From the NCBI GenBank assembly GCA_937908115.1, contig CALEQZ010000006.1, positions 1 through 64,000 on the forward strand: a stretch of DNA of 64,000 bases, given 5' to 3'. Below are positions 1 through 8,044 of this stretch, in pieces. The notes under the pieces were generated by a model. The model was not told the DNA's origin, searched no databases, and was given only the letters and a program-made list of their open reading frames with translations. Origin of the DNA: an uncultured Alcaligenaceae bacterium. Its GTDB lineage: Bacteria; Pseudomonadota; Gammaproteobacteria; Burkholderiales; Burkholderiaceae_B. The position numbers and the translations under genes were made by a program. Numbering within the stretch: position 1 is the stretch's first letter; each line of letters begins with the position of its first letter.

Positions 1-149
1 GCCCGGACCGCCAGGGCATGCGCGGTGAGGGCCGCACAGCCGCCCCGCCCGAAGGCGGTGCGGCTGCCGGCAGCGCCCGTGCGGCTGCATCGGCCCCAAG
101 GCCGGCCCAAGGCGGCTCGCGCCGCCGGCCGGCGCTACTGCAGAAGTAG
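1..149 (+). CDS. Possible C-terminal end of an upstream gene (partial)
   Basis: In the third forward frame the window begins inside an open frame that ends at TAG 147-149. It encodes a Gly/Ala/Pro/Arg-rich tail of about 48 residues finishing ...ALLQK. Such a low-complexity tail is typical of a disordered protein C-terminus, but another forward frame is also open here. The assignment rests only on composition. Function cannot be told from this fragment. The stretch 150-266 holds no other gene I can support. Confidence 0.3.
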   Translation, partial: PDRQGMRGEGRTAAPPEGGAAAGSARAAASAPRPAQGGSRRRPALLQK

Positions 150-266
150 CCTCGGCGCGGCTGCGGGGCGCCAGGCTGCCCCGCAGCCATTGCCCCGGGC
201 CGGCCCGGTCACATACGATTGTCAGTGACGCGCATACGGCGCGGTTTTTTGGCAAACGCACCTTCC

Positions 267-899
267 ATGGCTTTGAGCACTTGGCTTGCCTTTTTCGCCG
301 CTTCCTGGGCGATCTCCTTTTCCCCCGGGGCGGGCGCGATTTCCGCAATGTCGTCCGGGCTGCGCTACGGGTTCGCGCGCGGGTACTGGAACACCGTCGG
401 GCTGATCCTGGGCATCCTCTTCCAGGTGGCTGTCGTCGGCCTGGGGCTGGGCGCGCTGCTGGCGACCTCTGAACTGGCCTTTACCCTGGTCAAGTGGCTT
501 GGGGTGGCCTACCTGGTGTACTTGGGCATCAAGCAGTTCCGCGCCGAGGCCGCACCGGTCGAGGCCGACGCGCAGGACGGCTCGCCCCGCGCGTCGATAC
601 GCGAACTGATCGTGCGCGGCTTCCTCGTCAACGCCAGCAATCCCAAGGGAACCGTTTTCCTGCTCGCGGTCGTGCCGCAGTTCATCGATCCGGCCGCCGC
701 GCTGGCGCCGCAGTACGCCATCATCGGCGCGACACTCGCCTTCACCGACTTCGTGGTGATGGGGCTGTACACCGTGCTGGCCGCCCGCGTGCTGCGCCTG
801 CTACGCAACCCGTCGCACATCCGCTGGATGAACCGCTGCTTCGGCGGGCTGTTCGTGCTGGCCGGCGCGGCGCTGGCGGCCTTCCGGCGCGCGCATTGA
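267..899 (+). CDS. LysE/RhtB-family amino acid exporter
   Basis: Predicted 210-residue inner-membrane protein of the LysE/RhtB translocator family, which exports amino acids or related small metabolites by proton antiport. The N-terminus has the family hallmark: a first membrane segment followed by SFSPGAGAI, matching the conserved PGP-like turn. About six hydrophobic segments follow, and the middle carries the typical GFLVNASNPKGTVF motif. I chose ATG 267. An in-frame TTG at 219 would add 16 charged residues that the family does not have. The gene ends 75 bases before prfC and is probably separate from it. The substrate is unknown. Confidence 0.85.
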   Translation: MALSTWLAFFAASWAISFSPGAGAISAMSSGLRYGFARGYWNTVGLILGILFQVAVVGLGLGALLATSELAFTLVKWLGVAYLVYLGIKQFRAEAAPVEADAQDGSPRASIRELIVRGFLVNASNPKGTVFLLAVVPQFIDPAAALAPQYAIIGATLAFTDFVVMGLYTVLAARVLRLLRNPSHIRWMNRCFGGLFVLAGAALAAFRRAH

Positions 900-974
900 C
901 CCCGCCGCCACGCGGCGGCGCAAGGCCCGTGCAGCCCGGCGGGCAGGCGCGCGGCCTGTAAAATCGTCCGAATC

Positions 975-2579
975 ATGTCGATTCCCCAAGAAGTCGCGCG
1001 GCGACGCACCTTCGCCATCATTTCCCACCCCGACGCCGGCAAGACCACGCTCACCGAAAAGCTGCTGCTGTTTGCCGGCGCCATCCAGATCGCCGGCAGC
1101 GTCAAGGCGCGCAAGGCCTCGCGCCACGCCTCGTCGGACTGGATGGAAATCGAAAAGCAGCGCGGCATCTCGGTGGCGTCCTCGGTCATGCAGATGGAAT
1201 ACCGCGGTTGCGTCATCAATCTGCTCGACACGCCGGGACACCAGGACTTTTCCGAAGATACCTACCGGGTGTTGACCGCCGTGGACGCGGCCCTGATGGT
1301 GATCGACGCAGCCAACGGCGTCGAGCCGCAGACCATCCGCCTGCTGCAGGTCTGCCGCGCGCGCAACACGCCCATCATCACCTTCGTCAACAAGCTCGAC
1401 CGCGAAGTGCGCCAGCCGCTGGACCTGCTGGCCGAGATCGAGGCCCACCTGGGCATGGACGCGGTACCCTTTTCCTGGCCGGTGGGCATGGGCAAGGACT
1501 TCGGCGGCGTCTTCGACATCCGCAACGACCGCATGCGGGTCTTCCAGCCTGGCCAGGAACGCCGCACCGAGGACGAGCTGATCGAAGGGCTGGACAACCC
1601 CGAAATCGCCGCGCGGTTCGGCTCGGCCTTCACCCAGGCCCGCGAAGAAATCGACCTCATCCGCGAAGCCTCGCCGCCTTTCGACCATGCGGCCTTCCTG
1701 GCCGGGCGCCAGACGCCCGTATTTTTCGGCTCGGCGATCAACAACTTCGGCGTGCAGGAAGTCCTGGACGCGCTGGTCGAGTACGCGCCCCCGCCGGGCC
1801 CGCGCCATGCGTTGCAGCGCGAGGTGCAGCCCGACGAGGCGAAGTTTTCCGGCGTGGTGTTCAAGGTCCAGGCCAACATGGATCCCGCCCACCGGGACCG
1901 CGTGGCCTTCGTGCGCGTCTGCTCAGGACGCTTCGAGCGCGGCATGCGGCTCAAGGTCAGCCGCACCGGCAAGGAAATCCGGCCCAACAACGTGGTGTCC
2001 TTCCTGTCGCAGCGGCGCGAACTGCTGGACGAAGCCTATGCGGGTGACGTCATCGGCATCCCCAACCACGGCATGCTGCAGCTGGGCGACGTGCTGACCG
2101 AAGGCGAGACGCTGCAATTCACCGGCTTGCCGTTCTTCGCGCCGGAGCTTTTCCAGGCCGTCGAGGTCGCGGATCCCTTGCGCAGCAAGCAGCTGCGCAC
2201 CGGCCTGGCGCAGCTGGGCGAAGAAGGCGCCATCCAGGTTTTCCGCCCCGTTGCCGCCGGCGGCACGCAGCTACTGGGTGCGGTGGGCCAACTGCAGTTC
2301 GAAGTCGTCGCGCACCGGCTCAAGACCGAATACGGCGTGCAGGCCCGCATGATGCCTTCGCGCTACACCATGGCCCGCTGGATCACGTCCGACGACCCCA
2401 AGGCGCTGCGCAAGTTCATGGATGCCAATGCCGCGCATATCGCCTATGATGTGGTGGATGCGCCGGCCTTCCTGATCGGCTCGCCTGCGCAACTGCGGGT
2501 GGCCGAAGAACTCTACCCGGACGTGCGATTCCATGCCATGCGCGAGCATGGCGGCCACGTTTTCGGAGCCAAGGCCTAG
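975..2579 (+). CDS. prfC: Peptide chain release factor 3
   Basis: RF3 is a ribosome-associated GTPase that removes RF1/RF2 after peptide release in the cytoplasm. The 534-residue length is normal for the family. GTPase motifs are intact: G1 SHPDAGKTT (residues 17-25, the RF3-type variant), G3 DTPGHQDF (about 85-92) and G4 NKLDRE (about 139-144). The C-terminal domain ends HVFGAKA. No Shine-Dalgarno sequence is visible, and a TAAAAT element lies at 959-964, only 10 bases before the ATG, so the 5' leader may be very short. The next gene follows after 35 bases and could be cotranscribed. Confidence 0.97.
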   Translation: MSIPQEVARRRTFAIISHPDAGKTTLTEKLLLFAGAIQIAGSVKARKASRHASSDWMEIEKQRGISVASSVMQMEYRGCVINLLDTPGHQDFSEDTYRVLTAVDAALMVIDAANGVEPQTIRLLQVCRARNTPIITFVNKLDREVRQPLDLLAEIEAHLGMDAVPFSWPVGMGKDFGGVFDIRNDRMRVFQPGQERRTEDELIEGLDNPEIAARFGSAFTQAREEIDLIREASPPFDHAAFLAGRQTPVFFGSAINNFGVQEVLDALVEYAPPPGPRHALQREVQPDEAKFSGVVFKVQANMDPAHRDRVAFVRVCSGRFERGMRLKVSRTGKEIRPNNVVSFLSQRRELLDEAYAGDVIGIPNHGMLQLGDVLTEGETLQFTGLPFFAPELFQAVEVADPLRSKQLRTGLAQLGEEGAIQVFRPVAAGGTQLLGAVGQLQFEVVAHRLKTEYGVQARMMPSRYTMARWITSDDPKALRKFMDANAAHIAYDVVDAPAFLIGSPAQLRVAEELYPDVRFHAMREHGGHVFGAKA

Positions 2580-2614
2580 GGCCGGCGTCAAGCGGCCCGC
2601 CCCGGAGAAACTCG

Positions 2615-3337
2615 ATGTCCTGGCGCCTACTGTTCTTGATCCTGTTGCTGGCCTTCGGTGCTTCAGCGCTGGGCGGCCTGCAGCTGGGCGACTGGCTGGT
2701 CGCCCATGCGCCGGTCGCCGCGCCCGTGCCGGGACAAGACGCCGCCGACCCCGACAAGGTCGTGCTCGATGCCGACGGCAAGCCCTTCGTCGCGCAGCCG
2801 CCCCAGCCGCTGGTCGACGGCACCCTGGGCGTGCCCTCCGCGCCCGGCGGCACCAGCTGGCAAGTGCCCACCGTCTCGCTATTCGAGACGGTCACGGACC
2901 CGGGCGTCAACATCGCGCGCGACAGCCTGTCTGCATCCGAGGTCATGCGGCTTTCCGAAGCGGGCGCCGCGCTTCCGCAAGGGCCGGCCGACGTCGTCAC
3001 CGTGGATATCGCCCAACCCGGCGAGGGCAGCCGGCCACAGCCGCCCATGCCCGAACAGCCGCCGCTGCAGCCGCAATATCCCATTCCCGGCCAGCCTCCG
3101 TACATGGCCCAGGCCGCGCAAGGCGGGCAGGCGGTGGCGCCCCGCCCGGCCGCACCGGCGCAGGCACCGGCGCAACAGCAAGACTGGCTCGCCGCGCTGC
3201 GCAACGAACTACAGCACTGCGCGACGCTCGGCTTTTTCCAACGGCCCAGCTGCGCCTGGAATGCGCGCAACAAGTACTGCGCGCCCAACCGGGCCTGGGG
3301 CAGTGTCGCCGAGTGCCCACGGCGCGCTTTCGACTAG
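2615..3337 (+). CDS. Hypothetical exported/anchored protein with four-Cys C-terminal motif
   Basis: Hypothetical protein of 240 residues. Residues 1-20 form a hydrophobic signal or membrane anchor (LLFLILLLAFGASALGG). Residues 25-195 are Pro/Ala/Gln-rich and probably disordered. The last 40 residues hold a compact Cys motif with Cys202, 213, 222 and 234 in the context GFFQRPSC...NKYC...WG. Similar Cys tails occur in uncharacterised betaproteobacterial proteins as far as I recall. Because the protein is predicted to be periplasmic, these Cys are more likely disulfide-bonded than metal-binding. A GGAGAA ribosome site precedes the ATG. The gene follows prfC on the same strand and ends before a clear terminator. 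Function unknown. Confidence 0.75.
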   Translation: MSWRLLFLILLLAFGASALGGLQLGDWLVAHAPVAAPVPGQDAADPDKVVLDADGKPFVAQPPQPLVDGTLGVPSAPGGTSWQVPTVSLFETVTDPGVNIARDSLSASEVMRLSEAGAALPQGPADVVTVDIAQPGEGSRPQPPMPEQPPLQPQYPIPGQPPYMAQAAQGGQAVAPRPAAPAQAPAQQQDWLAALRNELQHCATLGFFQRPSCAWNARNKYCAPNRAWGSVAECPRRAFD

Positions 3338-3383
3338 GCTGGCGCCCGGTCCGGGCCGCCGCGCACCAATAGCGCCAACGGAA

Positions 3384-3411
3384 ACGGCCCGCAGAAAGCG
3401 GGCCGTTTTTT
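3384..3411 (+). terminator. Rho-independent terminator
   Basis: A perfect 9-bp stem, ACGGCCCGC (3384-3392) and GCGGGCCGT (3398-3406), closes an AGAAA loop and is followed by six T residues. It ends the prfC-side transcript. On the other strand the stem is followed only by GTTTC, so it may stop bfr transcription weakly as well. Confidence 0.9.
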
Positions 3412-3461
3412 GCTTCGGCTGGCGCCGGCAGGCGCGCCTCTGAGCCGCGCCGGCGCAGGCC

Positions 3462-3935
3462 TTACTCGTCGTCCATCTGGCTTTGCAGGTAGTTCTGCAG
3501 GCCGACCTTGTCGATCAGCTCGATCTGCGTCTCGAGCCAGTCGATATGTTCCTCGGTGTCGTCCAGGATGTCCTGGAACAGGTCGCGCGAGACGTAATCG
3601 CGCACCGTCTCGCAATGCGCGATCGCATCCTTGAGCGTGGCCTGCGCGCCTTGCTCGAGCTGCAGGTCGCAGGCCAGGATCTCGGGCACGTTCTCGCCGA
3701 CCAGCAGCTTGTGCAGATCCTGCAGGTTGGGCAGTCCGTCCAGCATGAAGATGCGCTCGATCAGCCGGTCGGCATGCTTCATTTCGCCGATGGACTCGTC
3801 GTACTCATGCTTGCCCAACTTGTTCAACCCCCAATGGCGCAGCATGCGCGCATGCAGGAAGTACTGGTTGATGGCCGTCAGCTCGTTGGTTAGCTGCTTG
3901 TTCAGGTACTGGATGACAGTCTTGTCGCCTTTCAT
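3462..3935 (-). CDS. bfr: Bacterioferritin
   Basis: Haem-containing iron-storage protein, 157 residues, that assembles into a 24-subunit cage and oxidises Fe(II). The ferroxidase ligands are present: Glu18, Glu51, His54 and, near the C-terminus, the DDTEEHIDWLE segment with the second Glu/His pair. Met52, the haem ligand shared between two subunits, is also present, so this is a true Bfr. I chose ATG 3935 because translation upstream is Arg-rich and unlike ferritin, and because GGAG lies just before it. bfd lies 395 bases upstream on the same strand, which makes an iron storage and release pair. Confidence 0.96.
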   Translation of the reverse strand: MKGDKTVIQYLNKQLTNELTAINQYFLHARMLRHWGLNKLGKHEYDESIGEMKHADRLIERIFMLDGLPNLQDLHKLLVGENVPEILACDLQLEQGAQATLKDAIAHCETVRDYVSRDLFQDILDDTEEHIDWLETQIELIDKVGLQNYLQSQMDDE

Positions 3936-4330
3936 GGGGGTGCTCCGTAGTGTTGGGCCGCGCCGGCCGGAGGTCCGGGAAGGCGAGCGGCGCGGCCTGC
4001 CGCGCGCAAAGGCAAGGCGCGGGCGCGGCTCGATTCTAGGCAGACTACCATCGCATGCGCTGCGGTGGCTACCCCATGCCCGCATTTGATTAATGGCGCT
4101 CAAAGCGCAATGGCGAAGCGTCAGAAGAATGAGAATGAGTATGCGAGTCCGACTTCCCGCATCACGCCGTCAACGGCCATGCGCCTGGTCGCGCGACTGC
4201 CGGCCCGAAAATCCGCGGCAGAGCGGCGGCAAGGGATGGCCGCGGCGCGCATGAAAGACGCCGGCTGGGACGGAAACGCGAGGGAGGCAGGGTTGCCGGC
4301 CTGCAACAGTGCCGCGGGCAGGCCGCCGGA
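3936..4330 (-). other. bfd-bfr intergenic region (395 bp)
   Basis: No gene is supported in this gap. Open frames here on both strands are Arg/Ala-rich and show no family resemblance. The region holds a possible Fur-like hexamer array at 4125-4142. A TAGAAT element on the minus strand (4033-4038) could be a -10 for bfr, but no good -35 accompanies it. Confidence 0.5.
4125..4142 (-). promoter_or_regulatory. Possible Fur-like hexamer array upstream of bfr
   Basis: On the plus strand three adjacent hexamers read AAGAAT GAGAAT GAGTAT, resembling three copies of the Fur hexamer GATAAT (13 of 18 matches). The site is about 190 bp upstream of bfr, which is far for a repressor site. The match is only moderate, so this is a weak call. 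Confidence 0.3.
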
Positions 4331-4582
4331 TCAGGCCGCGCAGGCCACCACGGGTATCGGAAAGCCGTTGGCGGCCTCGGCCCCGGGCTGCGCCACCGTG
4401 CGCACTTCGCGGTCGGCCGCGCACCGGCCGCCCGGCAGATACTGCGTGGCAGTCTCCGCGCAGCAGCCGCAGCAGCTGGCCACACCCAGCTCGAATTGCA
4501 GGTCCGAAAGCGTCGCCGCGCCCGCTGCCACGGCGGCGCGGACTTGGCGTTCGGTCACTGCATTGCAGACACAAATGTACAT
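4331..4582 (-). CDS. bfd: Bacterioferritin-associated ferredoxin
   Basis: Small (2Fe-2S) protein of 83 residues that binds bacterioferritin and passes electrons to its haem to mobilise stored iron. The unusual BFD-type cluster motif is visible: Cys4-x-Cys6 at the very N-terminus (MYICVC) and the second pair in ASCCGCC. The family core is about 65 residues; the last 25 residues here are an extra tail. Because Cys4 and Cys6 are essential, the ATG at 4582 must be the start, yet no ribosome-binding site precedes it. The promoter lies directly against the start codon with a Fur-like site over it, so iron-starvation induction and a leaderless mRNA are both likely. Confidence 0.93.
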   Translation of the reverse strand: MYICVCNAVTERQVRAAVAAGAATLSDLQFELGVASCCGCCAETATQYLPGGRCAADREVRTVAQPGAEAANGFPIPVVACAA

Positions 4583-4596
4583 GAGAATAATTATCG
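4582..4596 (-). promoter_or_regulatory. Fur box overlapping the bfd -10 and start codon
   Basis: The 15-base plus-strand sequence TGAGAATAATTATCG matches the Fur 7-1-7 consensus TGATAATNATTATCA at 12 of 14 informative positions. It covers the predicted -10 element of bfd and touches its start codon. Fur bound with Fe(II) would block RNA polymerase here, giving iron repression. Confidence 0.75.
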
Positions 4597-4618
4597 AAAA
4601 TTATTCGCGCCATGGCAA
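4590..4618 (-). promoter_or_regulatory. bfd: Sigma-70-type promoter of bfd
   Basis: On the minus strand TTGCCA (complement of 4613-4618) is followed after exactly 17 bases by GATAAT (complement of 4590-4595). Each differs from the sigma-70 consensus at one position. The expected start of transcription is about 7 bases further on, at 4582-4584, which is the A of the bfd ATG or a base before it. Confidence 0.65.
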
Positions 4619-4740
4619 GTGGGGTGCGGGGGCCGGGTAGAGCCGTTTCCTGCACGCCCCTCGACTAAATGGGACAATAGCGGTGCGCGACAGCGCACCC
4701 ATTCCCTCAACGCACCCGTACCCTTAGGAGATGTATCGAG

Positions 4741-5976
4741 ATGGGCGCCGACGCTCGTCCTTGGCTGATTCCCATCGCGACCATCTTCCTGCTGCAAACG
4801 TCTTCGTCCTTTCTGTGCCGGATCATCCCCATCATCTGGCCGGCATTGGCCATGGAGTTTGCCTGGGATGACAGCCAGATCGGCTACCTGACCGCGGCAA
4901 ACAATTTCGGCGCGCTGTTCATCCTACTGACGGGGATTTCGCTGATGCGGCGCCTGGGCAGCATCCGGGCCCTGCAGGCGAGCCTGCTGGTCGGGTCCAC
5001 GGCCGTTTGCCTGTTCTTCATGCCCGTGCTGTCCATCGTGCTACTGGGCTGCCTGCTGGTGGGCATCAGCCAGGGCGTGGCCTCGCCAGCCGGCAGCGAA
5101 GTGCTGCAGCGATTCAGTCCGCCGCAAAGCCGCAACCTGGTGTTTTCCGTCAAGCAGGCCGGCGTGCCGCTGGGCGGGGTGCTTGCCGGGCTGGTCATCC
5201 CGCCATTGGTTCTGCTGGCCGGCTGGCGCGGCGCGCTGGCTTGCGCCGGATTGCTGGTCGCGGCCGGCGTCTGGCTGACTTGGAAATGGCGCGACCAGAT
5301 CGACGTGGCGCAGCCCCAGTCATCGAGAAAACACGCCGTGCGCGAACATCGGGGCCTGCGCGCGGTGATCCTTCCGCTGAAATCCCTGTCCGAGCGCCCC
5401 GGGCTGCTGAAGATGTGCCTGGCCGGACTGTTCCTGGCGGGCAACCAGGCTTGCTGGTTCGCCTTCATGGTTACCTACCTGATCGTCGCACTCGATTATT
5501 CGCTCAGCCTGGCCGGCGCCGTCTTCGCCGTCATGCAGGTGTGCGGCGCGTTCGGCCGCATCGCACTGGGCTGGATGGCCGACCATACGGGAAACGCCCG
5601 GCCCATCCTGTTCGCCTCGGCCGTGGTATCGACCATCGCCACCCTGCTGCTGGGCCTGAGCACGCCGGCCTGGCCGCTGTGGACGGTGGTCGCGCTGGCC
5701 GCGGCCGCCGGGTTCGGCGTCTCGGGCTGGAACGGGGTGCACTTCGCCGAGCTCGCCCGGCGCTCGGCGCCCGGGCGCATCACCGAAACCGCGGCCGGCT
5801 CCAGTATCCTGCTCAATACGGCGAACATGACGGCCCCGGGCATTTTCGCCATCATCGCCGGCATCAGCGGCCGGCTGGACTACTCGCTGTTCGTCATCGC
5901 GGGATTTAGCCTGGCCGCCGCCGTGCTGCTGGCCGGCATCGACCGGCCGGGCCGCGGCACGGCAAGCATCGGCTAA
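4741..5976 (+). CDS. MFS transporter
   Basis: A 411-residue inner-membrane protein with about 12 hydrophobic segments and a central cytoplasmic loop near residues 180-215 (the charged WKWRDQID... stretch). This is the usual layout of a major facilitator. The first half carries SPAGSEVLQRFSPPQSRN and VKQAGVPLGGVLAGL, as in uncharacterised MFS carriers of organic anions. ATG 4741 is supported by AGGAG at 4726-4730. It is divergent from bfd across 158 bases and convergent with rpoN (15-base gap). Whether it responds to Fur is not clear, since the Fur site is about 145 bases upstream of it. Substrate unknown. Confidence 0.85.
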   Translation: MGADARPWLIPIATIFLLQTSSSFLCRIIPIIWPALAMEFAWDDSQIGYLTAANNFGALFILLTGISLMRRLGSIRALQASLLVGSTAVCLFFMPVLSIVLLGCLLVGISQGVASPAGSEVLQRFSPPQSRNLVFSVKQAGVPLGGVLAGLVIPPLVLLAGWRGALACAGLLVAAGVWLTWKWRDQIDVAQPQSSRKHAVREHRGLRAVILPLKSLSERPGLLKMCLAGLFLAGNQACWFAFMVTYLIVALDYSLSLAGAVFAVMQVCGAFGRIALGWMADHTGNARPILFASAVVSTIATLLLGLSTPAWPLWTVVALAAAAGFGVSGWNGVHFAELARRSAPGRITETAAGSSILLNTANMTAPGIFAIIAGISGRLDYSLFVIAGFSLAAAVLLAGIDRPGRGTASIG

Positions 5977-5991
5977 AGGCACGAAGCGCCG

Positions 5992-7419
5992 TCAGCGCAG
6001 CGCAGCCTGCGCCTTGCGCACGCTGGCCGGCGCGATGCGCAAGGCTTCGCGGTATTTGGCGACGGTGCGCCGGGCGATGACGATGCCGCGCTCGGCCAGC
6101 TGCTGCATCAGCTGGTTGTCCGAAAGCGGCGCCTCGGCGTTCTCGGCCGCGACCATTTCCCGTATCAATGCCTGCACGGCCGTGGCCGAAGCCGCGCCGC
6201 CGGCCTCGGTCGCCACGCCGGCGCCGAAAAACCGCTTGAGTTCGAGCGTGCCGAAGGGCGTGAGCATGAACTTTTGCGTGGTGGCGCGGGAAATGGTCGA
6301 TTCGTGCAGGCCGAGCTCGCCGGCTATGTCCTTCAGGATCAGTGGACGCATGGCGGCAGGCCCGCGCGAGAAGAATTCCTGCTGGCGATCGACGATGGCC
6401 TGCGCCACGCGCAGGATGGTGTCGAAGCGCTGTTCGACGTTGCGTATCATCCAGCGCGCCTGCTGCAGCTGGGACTGCAAGGCCGTGTTGCCCGAGCCGC
6501 GCTGGCTGGCCAGCACCTGGGCATACAGGTTGTTGATGCGCAGGCGCGGCATCACGGCGGTGTTGAGCACGGCCTTCCACCCTTTGGGCGTCTTGCGCGC
6601 GATAACGTCGGGCACGGCATAGTCTGCGGCCGGCACGGTCCAGGCCCGGCCGGGACGGGGGTCCAGCCGCAGGATCAACGCGTGTGCGGCGCGCAGCACC
6701 GCGTCGTCGCACCCGATCGCCTCGCGCAGCCGGGCGGAATTGCCGGCGGCCAGCAAAGGCAAGTGGGAACAGAGGCGCCGCGCGGCGTCGAGCACGTGCG
6801 GATCGGCCGCCTCGGGCAGCCGCTGCAAATCTGGATGGCGCAGCTGCAGCAACAGGCATTCGGCGACGTCGCGCGCGCCGATGCCCGGCGGATCGAAGGA
6901 TTGCAGCAGGCGCAGCGCCGCCTGCAGCTCATCGATGTCGGCCTCCAGCTCGGCAGGCAGCCAGCTGAGGATTTCTTCCAGCGGCGAGGCGAGAAAACCG
7001 TTTTCGTCCAGTTCGTCGATCAGCAGGGCGGCCAGGGCGGCATCACGCTTGCTGGCCCGCGTCATGGCCAGCTGCTGGAGCAGGTGCTCGCGCAGCGACG
7101 CGGGCTGGGAGGCCTCGGGAAAGGCCGAGTCCTCATCGGGCAGCACGCCGGCCGAGCCCGGCATGACCTCGGCATAGTCGTCCCGCTCGGGCGCCTCGGC
7201 GGCGTCGGCGCCGGCTTCTGACGCGGCCAGCGCCCCATCCGGCTCGTCGCCGGCCTCGGCCGCGTCGTCCCTTTCGAGCAGGGGATTGTCGGCCAGCGCC
7301 TGCGACAACTCCGCCTCGAGCTCGAGCGTCGACAGCTGCAGCATCCGTATGGACTGCTGCAGCTGCGGCGTCAGCGCCAAGTGCTGACTTTGTCGAAGTT
7401 CGAGGGAAGCGCGGCTCAT
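5992..7419 (-). CDS. rpoN: RNA polymerase sigma-54 factor
   Basis: Sigma-54 directs RNA polymerase to -24/-12 promoters and needs enhancer-binding ATPases. The 475-residue protein has the Gln/Leu-rich activator-interaction region I at the N-terminus (LELRQSQHLALTPQLQQSIR), an acidic linker (about 50-110), the core-binding region, and an intact RpoN box ARRTVAKYRE (449-458) for -24 recognition. I chose ATG 7419 because the family starts just before this Gln-rich region; upstream in-frame ATGs add Arg-rich sequence. It stands alone: the usual partners lptB, hpf and ptsN are not beside it. It is divergent from the next gene with only 16 bases between starts. Confidence 0.97.
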   Translation of the reverse strand: MSRASLELRQSQHLALTPQLQQSIRMLQLSTLELEAELSQALADNPLLERDDAAEAGDEPDGALAASEAGADAAEAPERDDYAEVMPGSAGVLPDEDSAFPEASQPASLREHLLQQLAMTRASKRDAALAALLIDELDENGFLASPLEEILSWLPAELEADIDELQAALRLLQSFDPPGIGARDVAECLLLQLRHPDLQRLPEAADPHVLDAARRLCSHLPLLAAGNSARLREAIGCDDAVLRAAHALILRLDPRPGRAWTVPAADYAVPDVIARKTPKGWKAVLNTAVMPRLRINNLYAQVLASQRGSGNTALQSQLQQARWMIRNVEQRFDTILRVAQAIVDRQQEFFSRGPAAMRPLILKDIAGELGLHESTISRATTQKFMLTPFGTLELKRFFGAGVATEAGGAASATAVQALIREMVAAENAEAPLSDNQLMQQLAERGIVIARRTVAKYREALRIAPASVRKAQAALR

Positions 7420-7428
7420 GGGTACAAT
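7399..7428 (+). promoter_or_regulatory. Possible promoter giving a leaderless transcript
   Basis: TACAAT at 7423-7428 is a good -10 element (5 of 6), with a poor -35 TTCGAG at 7399-7404 after 18 bases. The following ATG at 7436 is only 7 bases beyond the -10, so transcription would begin at or next to the start codon. The element sits inside the divergent rpoN start region. Confidence 0.4.
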
Positions 7429-7435
7429 ATTTTGC

Positions 7436-8044
7436 ATGATGACGCCGACACAGCCCGCGCATTTGCGCCGGGATAGCCGCCTGCTGGGCAAGGCCTTGCT
7501 CAACTTGGCCGCGCCGCGCCTGATCCTGCGCGCCGTCGTCATCGTGGTTGCGATCATACTTTGGCTGCTCGCCTGCCGCTGGCTGCTGGGCTTTGGCGCG
7601 TCGGTGCGCTATGACGGGCTGATCTCGCTGGGCCAGCAAACGGTCGACTTCCTCGCACGCATCAACCCCTATCTCTGGTGGACCGCCGTGGTGGCGGCCA
7701 CGCTGGCAGCCTTTTTCATCGTCCGCGCCTGGCTGCAGTCGGACGTCGCCGCCGGCCACGCCAAGCCGGTCGACCCGGCGGTCTTGGGCGAGCTCGCTTC
7801 CGGGCTGTCAGCCGATTCCCTGGACGTGCTGCGCTGGGTCTGGCGCGACCGGGCCGAGCCGCTGACGGTCGGCGACCTGATCGCCACACGCCGCGAGATC
7901 GGCAGCGGCCGCGTGGGCAAACTGTACCTGGCCCGCGAACAGGAAACCATCCTGCGCGACACCCCGGCCCATGCATCGGCCGGGGCAGCCACGCGACTGG
8001 CCAGGCCGGCGGCCATCGAGCCGCGCCTGGGGCCGTCGGAATAG
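7436..8044 (+). CDS. Hypothetical membrane protein
   Basis: A 202-residue protein that I do not recognise. Two hydrophobic segments (about residues 30-50 and 78-98) flank a short loop. The rest, about 100 residues, is soluble and contains the segment DVLRWVWRDRAEPLTVGDLIATRREI, which may be a small alpha-helical domain. Two adjacent ATGs (7436 and 7439) are possible starts and no ribosome-binding site is visible. An ATG at 7418 is also in frame but would overlap the divergent rpoN start. The gene is followed by a long non-coding gap before leuA. Confidence 0.65.
   Translation: MMTPTQPAHLRRDSRLLGKALLNLAAPRLILRAVVIVVAIILWLLACRWLLGFGASVRYDGLISLGQQTVDFLARINPYLWWTAVVAATLAAFFIVRAWLQSDVAAGHAKPVDPAVLGELASGLSADSLDVLRWVWRDRAEPLTVGDLIATRREIGSGRVGKLYLAREQETILRDTPAHASAGAATRLARPAAIEPRLGPSE

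Noticed and set aside
219..266. TTG start at 219 for the first LysE-type gene.
   Set aside because: It would add 16 Arg-rich residues before the first membrane segment, which the family lacks.
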